Assembly (NCBI GenBank): GCA_018238625.1
Contig: JABCSY010000004.1
Span: 1 to 64,000, forward strand
DNA length: 64,000 nucleotides
Direction of reading: 5' to 3'
Source of the DNA: Promethearchaeota archaeon
GTDB lineage: Archaea > Asgardarchaeota > Lokiarchaeia > Sigyniarchaeales > SOKP01
Within the stretch, counting starts at the first letter, position 1; the number at the start of each line of letters is the position of its first letter. Both the position numbers and the translations under genes were made by a program. Of this stretch, positions 31,753 to 40,426 are shown piece by piece. The notes beneath the pieces are model-generated. The model saw nothing but the letters and a program-made list of their open reading frames with translations. It searched no databases and was not told the DNA's origin.

Positions 31753-32598
31753 GTGGAAATTATGACTGAAGAATATGCTGATTTAAATGGAGTTAAAATT
31801 TGTTATGAAATTTACGGAGAGGGATATCCGTTATTTTTTATTCATGGATTTGGAGCGAAAAAGGAATCTTGGATAGCTCAAGTACCTGAGTTATCTAAAC
31901 ATTTTAAAGTCATCCGACTTGACAATCGCGGGGCGGGAAAATCAGATAGACCCGAAACAGAATACACCATGGAAATATTTGCTGATGATATTAAAAACCT
32001 TATGGACCATCTTGGAATTGAAAAAGCAAATGTGTGCGGGTGGTCACTTGGAGGGATGATAGTTCAGAATTTTGTTTTAAAATACCCTAATAGAGTAAAC
32101 AAAGTAATTTTAATTAATACTAATTTCGGTTTCCCTGATGCCTCAGGACCAGAAGTCTATAAAAATATGCGTCTTAGCGAGTTAGAGGCGAAAAAGGTGG
32201 ATCCCGCCAAAGCATGGTGGTCTGGAACCCGTTCAAGTTTCTATATAAAATTTAGGAAACAGATGGAAGCGAACCCTTCAAAAAAGTGGTATGGCGTATG
32301 GTCCGCAGAAGATTTAATAAAGGAGAGTGCAATTAACCCACCTACAGCTAAAGACATTAATATGCAAGCTGGAGCATTAAAAACCCACAACACATTCGAT
32401 AGATTGGATACCATAAAAAATCCAACGCTATTACTTACTGCTTCTCACGATAAGTTAACTCCAAAAGCATCAATGGAACAGATTCATAAAAAAATACCTA
32501 ATAGTACTCTTGTAATTATTGACAAAGCTGGTCATAGCAGCCCTCTTGAAAAAACTCCAGAAGTTAACCAAAATATTATTGAATTTTTAAAATCATAA
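31753..32598 (+). CDS. alpha/beta hydrolase
   Basis: FFIHGFGAKKESW, NVCGWSLGGMIVQ, DKAGHSSPLE. Confidence 0.92.
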   Translation: MEIMTEEYADLNGVKICYEIYGEGYPLFFIHGFGAKKESWIAQVPELSKHFKVIRLDNRGAGKSDRPETEYTMEIFADDIKNLMDHLGIEKANVCGWSLGGMIVQNFVLKYPNRVNKVILINTNFGFPDASGPEVYKNMRLSELEAKKVDPAKAWWSGTRSSFYIKFRKQMEANPSKKWYGVWSAEDLIKESAINPPTAKDINMQAGALKTHNTFDRLDTIKNPTLLLTASHDKLTPKASMEQIHKKIPNSTLVIIDKAGHSSPLEKTPEVNQNIIEFLKS

Positions 32599-32676
32599 TT
32601 TTTCCTTTTTTTAGATTTATTTTTTTCCAATTTTTTAAGAAAATTAGATTAAAACATCTCGAACGCATTAAAGCTA

Positions 32677-33894
32677 TTAAATAGAAGATAATTTTTCATT
32701 TATTTCGTTTTTATGTGTGAAAATTTTCTGGAAAGATATAATAAATGCTGGAAACGCAATAATTGCGACGACGATTCCTAACCAATAAGGTGGGAGCGTA
32801 TCAAGTATGAAAGGTCCTAATAACGGGCCAATTATTTGAGCAAGACTGTCTAAAGCAGAAGAAATACCATTTATTTTACCTTGTTCCTGAGGAGATGCTG
32901 TTTGGGTAATTTTACTAAGCATGGGACCCCGGGTTAAGGAGGCTGCAAAACTAATAAACATCATAAGAATAAAAAGAACAAAAATATTTGTTGAAAAACC
33001 CAATAAGAAAAAGCAGACTAGAAATGTAGCTAAACCCAAACGTATAGCATTATCTTCCCCAAGTTTCCTAATAGTTGGTTTAAAAAGAGTAAATCTTATT
33101 CCTGTCCGAAATATTCCAGACGTCATAAATAAGATTGAAATGTCGATTGGCGTAAGATCTAGAACGCTAACACTGAAAAAAGAAAGGGAAGACATTACAA
33201 TGGTAAAGGAGATTGTATGAAAGGCCCAGAGAGTTAGAATAGAGAGAGCACTTTTATTATCTCTTATTTTAGGCAAAACTTCAAATTTGTTTTCATGAGG
33301 TTGAATCCTTTTTTCCTTCGGCCATGTCTCTTCCAACATAGCTAGCGTAACAATAATTGTAATTACTGTTAGACCAGCTGCAAATAATCCAGGTCCTAAA
33401 AGACCAAACCACGTAAAAAGAACACCCCCAATTGCTGGTCCTATTAGAGATGCTAACACATGGGCGATCCCAACGTTAGCCATTTGAATACCTCTATCTT
33501 TTGGTGGAACTTTATCGCTTATGATAGCTTTAGCAATTGGAAAATTTCCTCCAAATATTCCATCAATCATGCGTGCTAAAAATAACATCCATAATGTGTT
33601 TGAAAAAGCGGTTAATATAAACGCTAAACATGTGCCGAATTGAGAAATCAAAAGTAATGGTTTTCTCCCATATTTATCGCTAAGTTTTGCTAAAATTGGT
33701 CCAAAAATAAAACTGAACATTGCATTAACAGAAAATATTAATCCGATCATTGTCATAGAAGTATTAAAGAGTTCACTAAAGAATCCTACCATAGGAAAGA
33801 AAAGCGTGAACCCCAACACATCAATGAAAATAGCAATCCATAAAGGCGTTAATATTCGATATTTGAATAGTTTTCTATTGTTATTTTCGGTCAT
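32677..33894 (-). CDS. MFS transporter
   Basis: 12-TM pattern, LAKLSDKYGRKPLLL motif A. Confidence 0.9.
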   Translation of the reverse strand: MTENNNRKLFKYRILTPLWIAIFIDVLGFTLFFPMVGFFSELFNTSMTMIGLIFSVNAMFSFIFGPILAKLSDKYGRKPLLLISQFGTCLAFILTAFSNTLWMLFLARMIDGIFGGNFPIAKAIISDKVPPKDRGIQMANVGIAHVLASLIGPAIGGVLFTWFGLLGPGLFAAGLTVITIIVTLAMLEETWPKEKRIQPHENKFEVLPKIRDNKSALSILTLWAFHTISFTIVMSSLSFFSVSVLDLTPIDISILFMTSGIFRTGIRFTLFKPTIRKLGEDNAIRLGLATFLVCFFLLGFSTNIFVLFILMMFISFAASLTRGPMLSKITQTASPQEQGKINGISSALDSLAQIIGPLLGPFILDTLPPYWLGIVVAIIAFPAFIISFQKIFTHKNEINEKLSSI

Positions 33895-34208
33895 ATTTTA
33901 ATATTCCTAAATTATTTTAAGAAGAATAAGACAAGAATGCTCTTAATATTCCCTAAACTTATCAAATAAAATAGACGATGACTATTAAATTATATTAAAA
34001 AAGATTTTGAATTTTTATATTAGATGAGATTTTAGCCTAAGTAATTTTACTTTTAAGCCTCTCTATTTCAATAATTTTATATGTTAATACCAGATGATTA
34101 ATCTAGCAAAAAAAAGTTAAAGTTTGTTTATCGTCTTTCAAAAAGAGGTTAATTTTAAAATTCATTAGAGTTATTTTGTTTTTAAGAAAAAAAAAAGAAT
34201 CGTAATTA

Positions 34209-35318
34209 ATGATGTCTGAAACCTATGAAAACTTTATGATTTATGGATTAGAAAGTACTGGCGAAAAAGTTAGGTTAGATATTACCGAAGAAGATTTTCG
34301 CGCTAATAATGGAACGAACGTATTAAATCCTTACCAAGTACTAGTTATCGTAAAAGAAGGGTTAAGGAGAATCTATATTTGGAAGGGGGTTGAGTCCCCC
34401 GTTAGAAAAAAATTTATTGCGTCGCAAGTCGCCGCACAATTACAAAACGATTTAGTCGTTAATGGTCATTTTCATAGATGTAAGATAATTTCGGTTGACC
34501 AAGGAGACGAACCACGCGATTTCTTGAGAGCGTTTGATTTTGAATCGATAGAAATTCAAGAGATCTCGGAAGCTTACAAAAGCGAGTTTAGACAGATTCA
34601 ACCTATATCTATGGGTAAAGAAAAGAAGGTTTATCAATGGGGGGGACCTCCTCCTGCTTTAAAAGCTAATAGTACGATTAGTAAAAAAGTAAAAGAATCC
34701 GATAGAGAAATTACGCTAAAAAGTAAAGACCCTATTAAACCCCCCGAATTAGATACTAGGAAAATTATCGAAAAGATTGTAAAAAATGAGGTTCCAACCA
34801 ATTTCAAGCGTCAAAATTTGATTTTAGGTAACTTCGAAATTTACGGAGCAGTTATCAAGAAAGCTAAAATTTTCGGAAAAGAAGTGGAAGAGGTCGATTG
34901 GGAGCCAGTTAACTCCTTACCTCACGATATAGTCGAGTTAGATAATCGAACTTTAAGAATTTATTTCGATGGAGAAAATGGGACGATTGAAGGGCTAGAA
35001 ATACTCCAAAAAACGAGCGCCCCTCAAATTGAAGAAAAAAAGGATAACAAATTAGACTATAATAAATGGACGGTAAAAGAATTGAAGCAATATTGCCAAG
35101 AAAGCGACATAAAAATACCTTCGTCGTATAAAAAAGCAGATATTATAAAGCTTATTCAATACGGACCCACTCTAGATGCTATTGACCAGAAGATTGACTA
35201 TAACAAGTGGACGGTAAAGCTATTAAAGGAGTTTTGTCAAAAAAATGATATTAAGGTGCTAACTTCTTATAGAAAAGCAGACTTAGTACGAATTGTGAAA
35301 GAATATAATGAAAAATAA
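34209..35318 (+). CDS. gelsolin-like domain protein with two C-terminal SAP/HeH-like helical repeats
   Basis: RRIYIWKGVESPVRKKFIASQVAAQLQNDLVVNGHFHRCKIISVDQGDEPRDFLRAF (gelsolin-like); repeats DYNKWTVKELKQYCQESDIKIPSSYKKADIIKLIQ and DYNKWTVKLLKEFCQKNDIKVLTSYRKADLVRIVK. Confidence 0.75.
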   Translation: MMSETYENFMIYGLESTGEKVRLDITEEDFRANNGTNVLNPYQVLVIVKEGLRRIYIWKGVESPVRKKFIASQVAAQLQNDLVVNGHFHRCKIISVDQGDEPRDFLRAFDFESIEIQEISEAYKSEFRQIQPISMGKEKKVYQWGGPPPALKANSTISKKVKESDREITLKSKDPIKPPELDTRKIIEKIVKNEVPTNFKRQNLILGNFEIYGAVIKKAKIFGKEVEEVDWEPVNSLPHDIVELDNRTLRIYFDGENGTIEGLEILQKTSAPQIEEKKDNKLDYNKWTVKELKQYCQESDIKIPSSYKKADIIKLIQYGPTLDAIDQKIDYNKWTVKLLKEFCQKNDIKVLTSYRKADLVRIVKEYNEK

Positions 35319-35348
35319 TAGATAAAAAAAATACTATATTAAATTTAC

Positions 35349-38318
35349 TCAATCCTGAGAAGCGTAGAAATCGTCGAAGCTTTCTTGTAACTGAATCATG
35401 TATAGCTTTCTCTTTCCAGGTATAACTTTTTCTGTAAGCGTTTTTGCTTTCTCGTAGCAGGTGGCTGCTTCTACGCGCATTCCTAAGTGTTTATAGGACT
35501 GGGCTAATTTTAGAAAAGTGTGAAATGCGAACCAACTTCTTGGGTTGGCTTCTAAAGCTTGGGTAAATTTCTCGATAGCACCTTTGTAATTTTTTGAGTT
35601 CATTAATACCTCCCCGTATGTATCGTACAGGTTTGCATCGAGAGGTTCGATTTCGATAGCTTTTTCAATTGTCTCAATTGCTTCATCGTATCTTCCAATA
35701 TTACTCAATGAAATGGCTCTATTGTTTAATAACCCTGGCGAGTTTGGATAAAGATCTAAGGCATCGTCAAGAGTCTTGATCACTTCCAAATAATTACCCA
35801 TCGTGTAATGCGTAAAGCTTTTCAGTTGATACAACGATTTACGTTCCTGTGGAAATTTTTTCATCATCTCATCGATAAGAGCCATTACATCACCTCTCAT
35901 ACTATCGTTCGTAATGTACAAGTGAATTTTTGTATTATAGATATCGAAGTGGTCAGGGGTTAATTCAATTGCTTTTTCAATTTCAACTAAAGCCTCTTCA
36001 GTCCCATTTGTCTCATTTAAAATATAACTATACAGTTGATAATACCTAGCCAAATGTTTTTTATTCAGCCCCATTGATATCGCCTTCTCAAATTCCTCAA
36101 CAAAGAGCTCTTTGTTTGCTTTACTCACATCAAAATTGTATACAATGTTGAATCCGTGAACCAATCCGGTAATAATATGAGAAAGTGGGTGATTTATGTA
36201 ATGAAACCTTGCTTTATTGACTATGTCTAAGGCTTTCTCGAACTTTCCTCGTGTTAAATACGAGAAGGATAGTATCAAATACGCTGCTGTATCGATGCGG
36301 GGGTTATGATCGAGTAAATTGATTTTAACTACTTGTTTAATCCAATTTTTCCCCTCTTTATAATTAGTTGTGAATATGTATAATAGAGCTTTCATTACTG
36401 AGAGTTCTAGATCCCTAGGACTTATTTCAATTAATGAATTAATAAGTTCCAAAGGCCCGTCAATTGATTTTACACAGCACTCTTTATCTGTTAGGAGGCA
36501 CAGAAATTTAGTTCGTTGGAGCAAAATATTATCAGGGTATTCAGCTAAAGCTTCTTCTACAACGATTAAAGCTTTATCGTGGTCAAGATTTATTAGTATT
36601 TGGGCTTTTTGAGCAAAAAGCGATGCATCGTAAGCTCTGCTTAACCCAGATTCGATGACTTCTAACGCTCTATTGAATTTACCCATAAAGAAATAGGTTA
36701 TTGATTGAAACAAATAACCAATATATTCATCAGGGTGTTTATTTATGATTTCTTCAGTTAGCTCGAGCGAATCCTCCAATTCTCCATTGCTAGTGTAAAA
36801 TAAATCTTTCAGAATCATTAGTTCAATATCGTTCAAATTTTTTAAATTATCTGTAAGTAATTCGTTCACTTTCGATAGTCTTCCTTTCGCCAACTTACTC
36901 TCTATATTCGCCAAAAACTCAGCGTTCTTAGGGAAGTATTCCTTTTTGAATTGAGATGTTCGAATAAAATTAATTTTGCTCAAATAGAAAATGTCCAAGC
37001 TATCAAAAATTCTGTTGTGTAAGAAGTAATACGCTTCGCTATCGGCTGGTTTGTTTATCGAACTCGCCGTATCAGATGTATCAAAACTTTGAATTACCTC
37101 GAAAACGTTTTGAAAGGCGATCCCTTTTATTTTATCTGTATGGTCGATCAAACTCTTCTCGCTCTCAAATTTATACGCCAAATGCTCGATATACCCCGGA
37201 ATGAATTTTTTTAAAGCCGGTTTCAAATCGTCGTGGAATAAAATACTACACATATCGCCCGTTATATCTTCAAGTAACTCGTTGATATCAGGTATGTGTG
37301 GAGATTGAACGCCACTCGCTTTCTGGAACTTACTCAAATAGGTAAATCTCCTAATGAAATCTTCGATAATTATATTAAGCATTTTTTCTAACCGTTCTTC
37401 AGCCTGAATGTAGTAAGTGTATTTACCGCTTACATTTAGTTTAAAGAAGCATATCGGATAGATGTTATCTTCAACGATCTTCTCAATGAAGAAGTTCAAT
37501 GTTGTTAGCTTTATATCGTATTCTAAAGCAAAATCTTTAGCCGTGATGTAGTTAGGGTATTGATCCGGGTGATTAATAGCGAGATAAAGCAGAATTTTAT
37601 CAAAATCCACCTCGTTGGACAAAGTACTTTCAACCTTAGTATAATCCAACCTGAGCACCATGTTCAAAAATCTGTATTTTATCCCGTTATCATCGATATT
37701 GTATTCTTTAAAAAACTCCGCTACTTTATCTGTTATTACATCAACTCTCTTGCTCTCTTCGTCTAATATCGATTGGCGATCTAAATCGTATTTCTTTAAC
37801 ATATTAAAGTATTCTAGCTCACCTGAATTAGTAATCAGATACTCTCGATTATTTTTCTCAACATAACCATTATCAAGTAATAAATTCAAGTTTTTTGACA
37901 ATGAGGATTGATTGATTTTAAGCGGTTCCTCAAGAAAATCTGACCATTTACAATGGTGGTTATTGTACAACATCCACAGAATCCAATCATCGTAATTTCT
38001 CTTATTTGTTATAGTCTCAGGTGGATAATTCAATGATTTTTCAAGCATATCTTTAACTTGAAGATTGGCATATTGTTTTCGACCTTCAGCTGTAATCTTA
38101 TACTTACCCTTCCTCTCCTTCTCAATAAAACCATTATTAATTAAGATTGTAAGATATTTAGACAAAGTTGCTTGACTTATGTTTACAGGATCTGATTTAA
38201 AATCAGACCATGAACAATGGTCGTTATTGGAGAGCATCCAGAGTATAATATGCTCAAAATTTTTGTTGATTTTCATAGGTGTAATTATACCTTCTGGTGG
38301 AAATTTTGGTATACTCAT
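35349..38318 (-). CDS. winged-helix (tandem) + TPR regulator, 989 aa
   Basis: Two similar N-terminal wHTH copies (HIILWMLSNNDHCSWSDF...SQATLSKYLTILINNGFIEKE; DWILWMLYNNHHCKWSDF...NQSSLSKNLNLLLDNGYVEKN) and C-terminal TPRs (GRYDEAIETIEKAIEIEPLDANLYDTYGEVLMNSKNYKGAIEKFTQALEANP). Confidence 0.85.
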   Translation of the reverse strand: MSIPKFPPEGIITPMKINKNFEHIILWMLSNNDHCSWSDFKSDPVNISQATLSKYLTILINNGFIEKERKGKYKITAEGRKQYANLQVKDMLEKSLNYPPETITNKRNYDDWILWMLYNNHHCKWSDFLEEPLKINQSSLSKNLNLLLDNGYVEKNNREYLITNSGELEYFNMLKKYDLDRQSILDEESKRVDVITDKVAEFFKEYNIDDNGIKYRFLNMVLRLDYTKVESTLSNEVDFDKILLYLAINHPDQYPNYITAKDFALEYDIKLTTLNFFIEKIVEDNIYPICFFKLNVSGKYTYYIQAEERLEKMLNIIIEDFIRRFTYLSKFQKASGVQSPHIPDINELLEDITGDMCSILFHDDLKPALKKFIPGYIEHLAYKFESEKSLIDHTDKIKGIAFQNVFEVIQSFDTSDTASSINKPADSEAYYFLHNRIFDSLDIFYLSKINFIRTSQFKKEYFPKNAEFLANIESKLAKGRLSKVNELLTDNLKNLNDIELMILKDLFYTSNGELEDSLELTEEIINKHPDEYIGYLFQSITYFFMGKFNRALEVIESGLSRAYDASLFAQKAQILINLDHDKALIVVEEALAEYPDNILLQRTKFLCLLTDKECCVKSIDGPLELINSLIEISPRDLELSVMKALLYIFTTNYKEGKNWIKQVVKINLLDHNPRIDTAAYLILSFSYLTRGKFEKALDIVNKARFHYINHPLSHIITGLVHGFNIVYNFDVSKANKELFVEEFEKAISMGLNKKHLARYYQLYSYILNETNGTEEALVEIEKAIELTPDHFDIYNTKIHLYITNDSMRGDVMALIDEMMKKFPQERKSLYQLKSFTHYTMGNYLEVIKTLDDALDLYPNSPGLLNNRAISLSNIGRYDEAIETIEKAIEIEPLDANLYDTYGEVLMNSKNYKGAIEKFTQALEANPRSWFAFHTFLKLAQSYKHLGMRVEAATCYEKAKTLTEKVIPGKRKLYMIQLQESFDDFYASQD

Positions 38319-38355
38319 GATTTAATAATGGTATTGCGTCTATATAAGGTTTTTT

Positions 38356-38422
38356 GTTCGCATCGAACTTCGAAGTTCGTTCGAACTTCTCAAAGTCAAA
38401 CTATATTAAACCTTTCGAACTT
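38356..38422. promoter_or_regulatory. cluster of CGAACTT sites including a 16-bp perfect palindrome
   Basis: CGAACTTCGAAGTTCG (38364-38379), further CGAACTT at 38382-38388 and 38416-38422, GTTCGcatCGAAC at 38356-38368; lies between divergent genes. Confidence 0.7.
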
Positions 38423-38469
38423 AATCAAATTAACAACAAAAAAAAATAAAAAAAAAGAGGTAAAATAAA

Positions 38470-38544
38470 ATGAAAAAGGATGAAAATAGAAAACTCATAA
38501 AAATGGTAGAATTTAACCCAGCAAATTTAATTTGTAGATATTAA
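38470..38544 (+). CDS. micro-ORF 1 (24 aa) MKKDENRKLIKMVEFNPANLICRY
   Basis: ATG with GAGGT SD at 8-nt spacing, shared with two neighbours. Confidence 0.6.
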   Translation: MKKDENRKLIKMVEFNPANLICRY

Positions 38545-38616
38545 TTAAATAATATTTTTTTTATATAATTTTTAAACCAAAAAAAATTAAAAAAAACAAA
38601 AACGAGGTAAGATAAA

Positions 38617-38688
38617 ATGGAAAAGTACGATGAAAGATTGATAATAATAAGAAACGCGGGATACATTCCTGAGCGTTTAGAGTTTTAA
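38617..38688 (+). CDS. micro-ORF 2 (23 aa) MEKYDERLIIIRNAGYIPERLEF
   Basis: ATG with GAGGT SD at 8-nt spacing; C-terminal GYIPERLEF resembles micro-ORF 3. Confidence 0.65.
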   Translation: MEKYDERLIIIRNAGYIPERLEF

Positions 38689-38792
38689 CCTAAATTAATT
38701 TTTTTTAATTCAACATTCAAAATTTAACCAAAACAAAAAACAAATCAAAAAAATTAAAAAACAACCAAAAAATAAAAACGAGGTAAAATGAT

Positions 38793-38867
38793 ATGAAAAG
38801 AAAAGAAAAGGATACCCAAACAATCCTAAACCCGACGGGATATAATACTGCAACATTAAGATTTTAA
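38793..38867 (+). CDS. micro-ORF 3 (24 aa) MKRKEKDTQTILNPTGYNTATLRF
   Basis: ATG with GAGGT SD at 8-nt spacing; C-terminal GYNTATLRF resembles micro-ORF 2. Confidence 0.65.
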   Translation: MKRKEKDTQTILNPTGYNTATLRF

Positions 38868-38900
38868 ATTAAATTTTTTTTGTCTTTTTATTTTTACTCC

Positions 38901-39169
38901 TTATTTATTAATACTGCTTTCTATTTCGCTTATTCTTTTTTTACCCATTCTAGTTATCGTGTAATTTCTCTTACTAACTTTGTGAATATAACACTTCTCA
39001 ATGAATAAGCGAAGGTATTTTGATAAAGTTGCTTGACTTATATTTACAAGATCCGATTTAAAATCAGACCATGAACAATATTCGTTAGTATAGAGCATCC
39101 AGAGAATGCAGTATTCAAATTTTTGGGAATTATCTAGAAATTTGTTTAAGATTTCTTTAGATGGATAAA
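38901..39169 (-). pseudogene. truncated copy of the N-terminal winged-helix domain of the 989-aa regulator
   Basis: YPSKEILNKFLDNSQKFEYCILWMLYTNEYCSWSDFKSDLVNISQATLSKYLRLFIEKCYIHKVSKRNYTITRMGKKR aligns with regulator N-terminus; homology continues upstream of the only ATG (39098); no TPR portion. Confidence 0.65.
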
Positions 39170-39262
39170 TTATTTTTCTAATTAATCTAAATTGTCTTTA
39201 TTTTGTTTTATTGAGAAATCCTTGTTCATGTACTAAAAAAAAGATTAAAATTAATTAGAATT

Positions 39263-40168
39263 TTAACTAAATACATTAGTTCCTTTCTGCTCTAAGAGAT
39301 TTCGAATCTTTACGAGATAGCTTCTTTTATAAAATTGAATTTTTGATTCTGAAAAAGGTAATAAACTCCAATAATAAGCCAGAATCTCTTCAGGATGTAA
39401 TCTGTGCTGGTTGTTGTAGGGGTCAATTTCTTCGCACAACTCAAATAATTTAAGTGGAGGAGTTATGAATTTTGGTCGGTTGTTTTCAAATAAAGGCAAG
39501 CATTTATTATCTTTCATTTCAAACTCAAGAAATGTAAAACGGAAGTATTCAAAAAAATATCCACCTCTAAAAGGAGTTTCAGAATAGAGAAAAGGAACTG
39601 CTTTTATCTGGGCCCCGTTATTTTGAAATGTTACATAGCAGTTCTTTCCAATTGTATCCGGATTTGACACATATAGGTGTTTATATTCGTTAGGGACATC
39701 TAATTCGGGACAAGCTGTAAATCCAAGTTTAAGATATAAGTCATTCCGGAATTTTGTGTTAGTAGTGCTAATTACGTGAAAAAGTTCGTGTGCGATTAGT
39801 TCTTTTAATTCGTCGTATGGCCATTGAACCATAGAAATTGGGACATAGATAGAAGTATTCCTCGTGTAAGCGGCATCGCATTCCTCTCGACCTGTGGTTT
39901 TTATAAGTTTAACGCTGTCCAATAGGTATTCTTTGTACGGCGCGTAGCAAATGTCCAATTCGCTGAAAATTCTATTAACGATAATTTCCTCAGAATCTGT
40001 CCATTCAACCGTTTGTCGGGAAAGAAACTCCACCAAGTCTTCTTTCGATACCTTTTCCGTGGTTCCTAAGCGAGACTGTAAGTCAAACTCGCTAAAATTA
40101 GAAATATAATCGTCTTTTTCGGCGATTACGGAAGATGCTGTTTGAGCATCAAGAAGTTCAGCCTTCAA
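39263..40168 (-). CDS. putative zincin-like metalloprotease (HExxH)
   Basis: LKELIAHELFHVISTTN motif; otherwise unrecognised. Confidence 0.6.
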   Translation of the reverse strand: MKAELLDAQTASSVIAEKDDYISNFSEFDLQSRLGTTEKVSKEDLVEFLSRQTVEWTDSEEIIVNRIFSELDICYAPYKEYLLDSVKLIKTTGREECDAAYTRNTSIYVPISMVQWPYDELKELIAHELFHVISTTNTKFRNDLYLKLGFTACPELDVPNEYKHLYVSNPDTIGKNCYVTFQNNGAQIKAVPFLYSETPFRGGYFFEYFRFTFLEFEMKDNKCLPLFENNRPKFITPPLKLFELCEEIDPYNNQHRLHPEEILAYYWSLLPFSESKIQFYKRSYLVKIRNLLEQKGTNVFS

Positions 40169-40426
40169 TTAATTTTCACCCTAGTAAAATATGCTGATGG
40201 ATTTAATGATGAAAATTATGAGATAGTATTTAAGAAAACAGAGGGTAAAAAATTAGTATTTTAAATAAAAAGGAATTGTTATTTGGTTTAATAAACCCTA
40301 TTCTTTTTTAATTATCATAAAACTTAATTTTAAGAACAAGAATTTGCATTATTTATGGAACAAGAAGTTTTTTTGACACAAGAAACTATTCTGTAATTTA
40401 AATACTCGTTTAGGATCTAAGATTTT

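Noticed and set aside
37560-37866. Track ORFs antisense to the 989-aa regulator
   Set aside because: Antisense open frames within a clear coding gene; no recognisable domains or SD.
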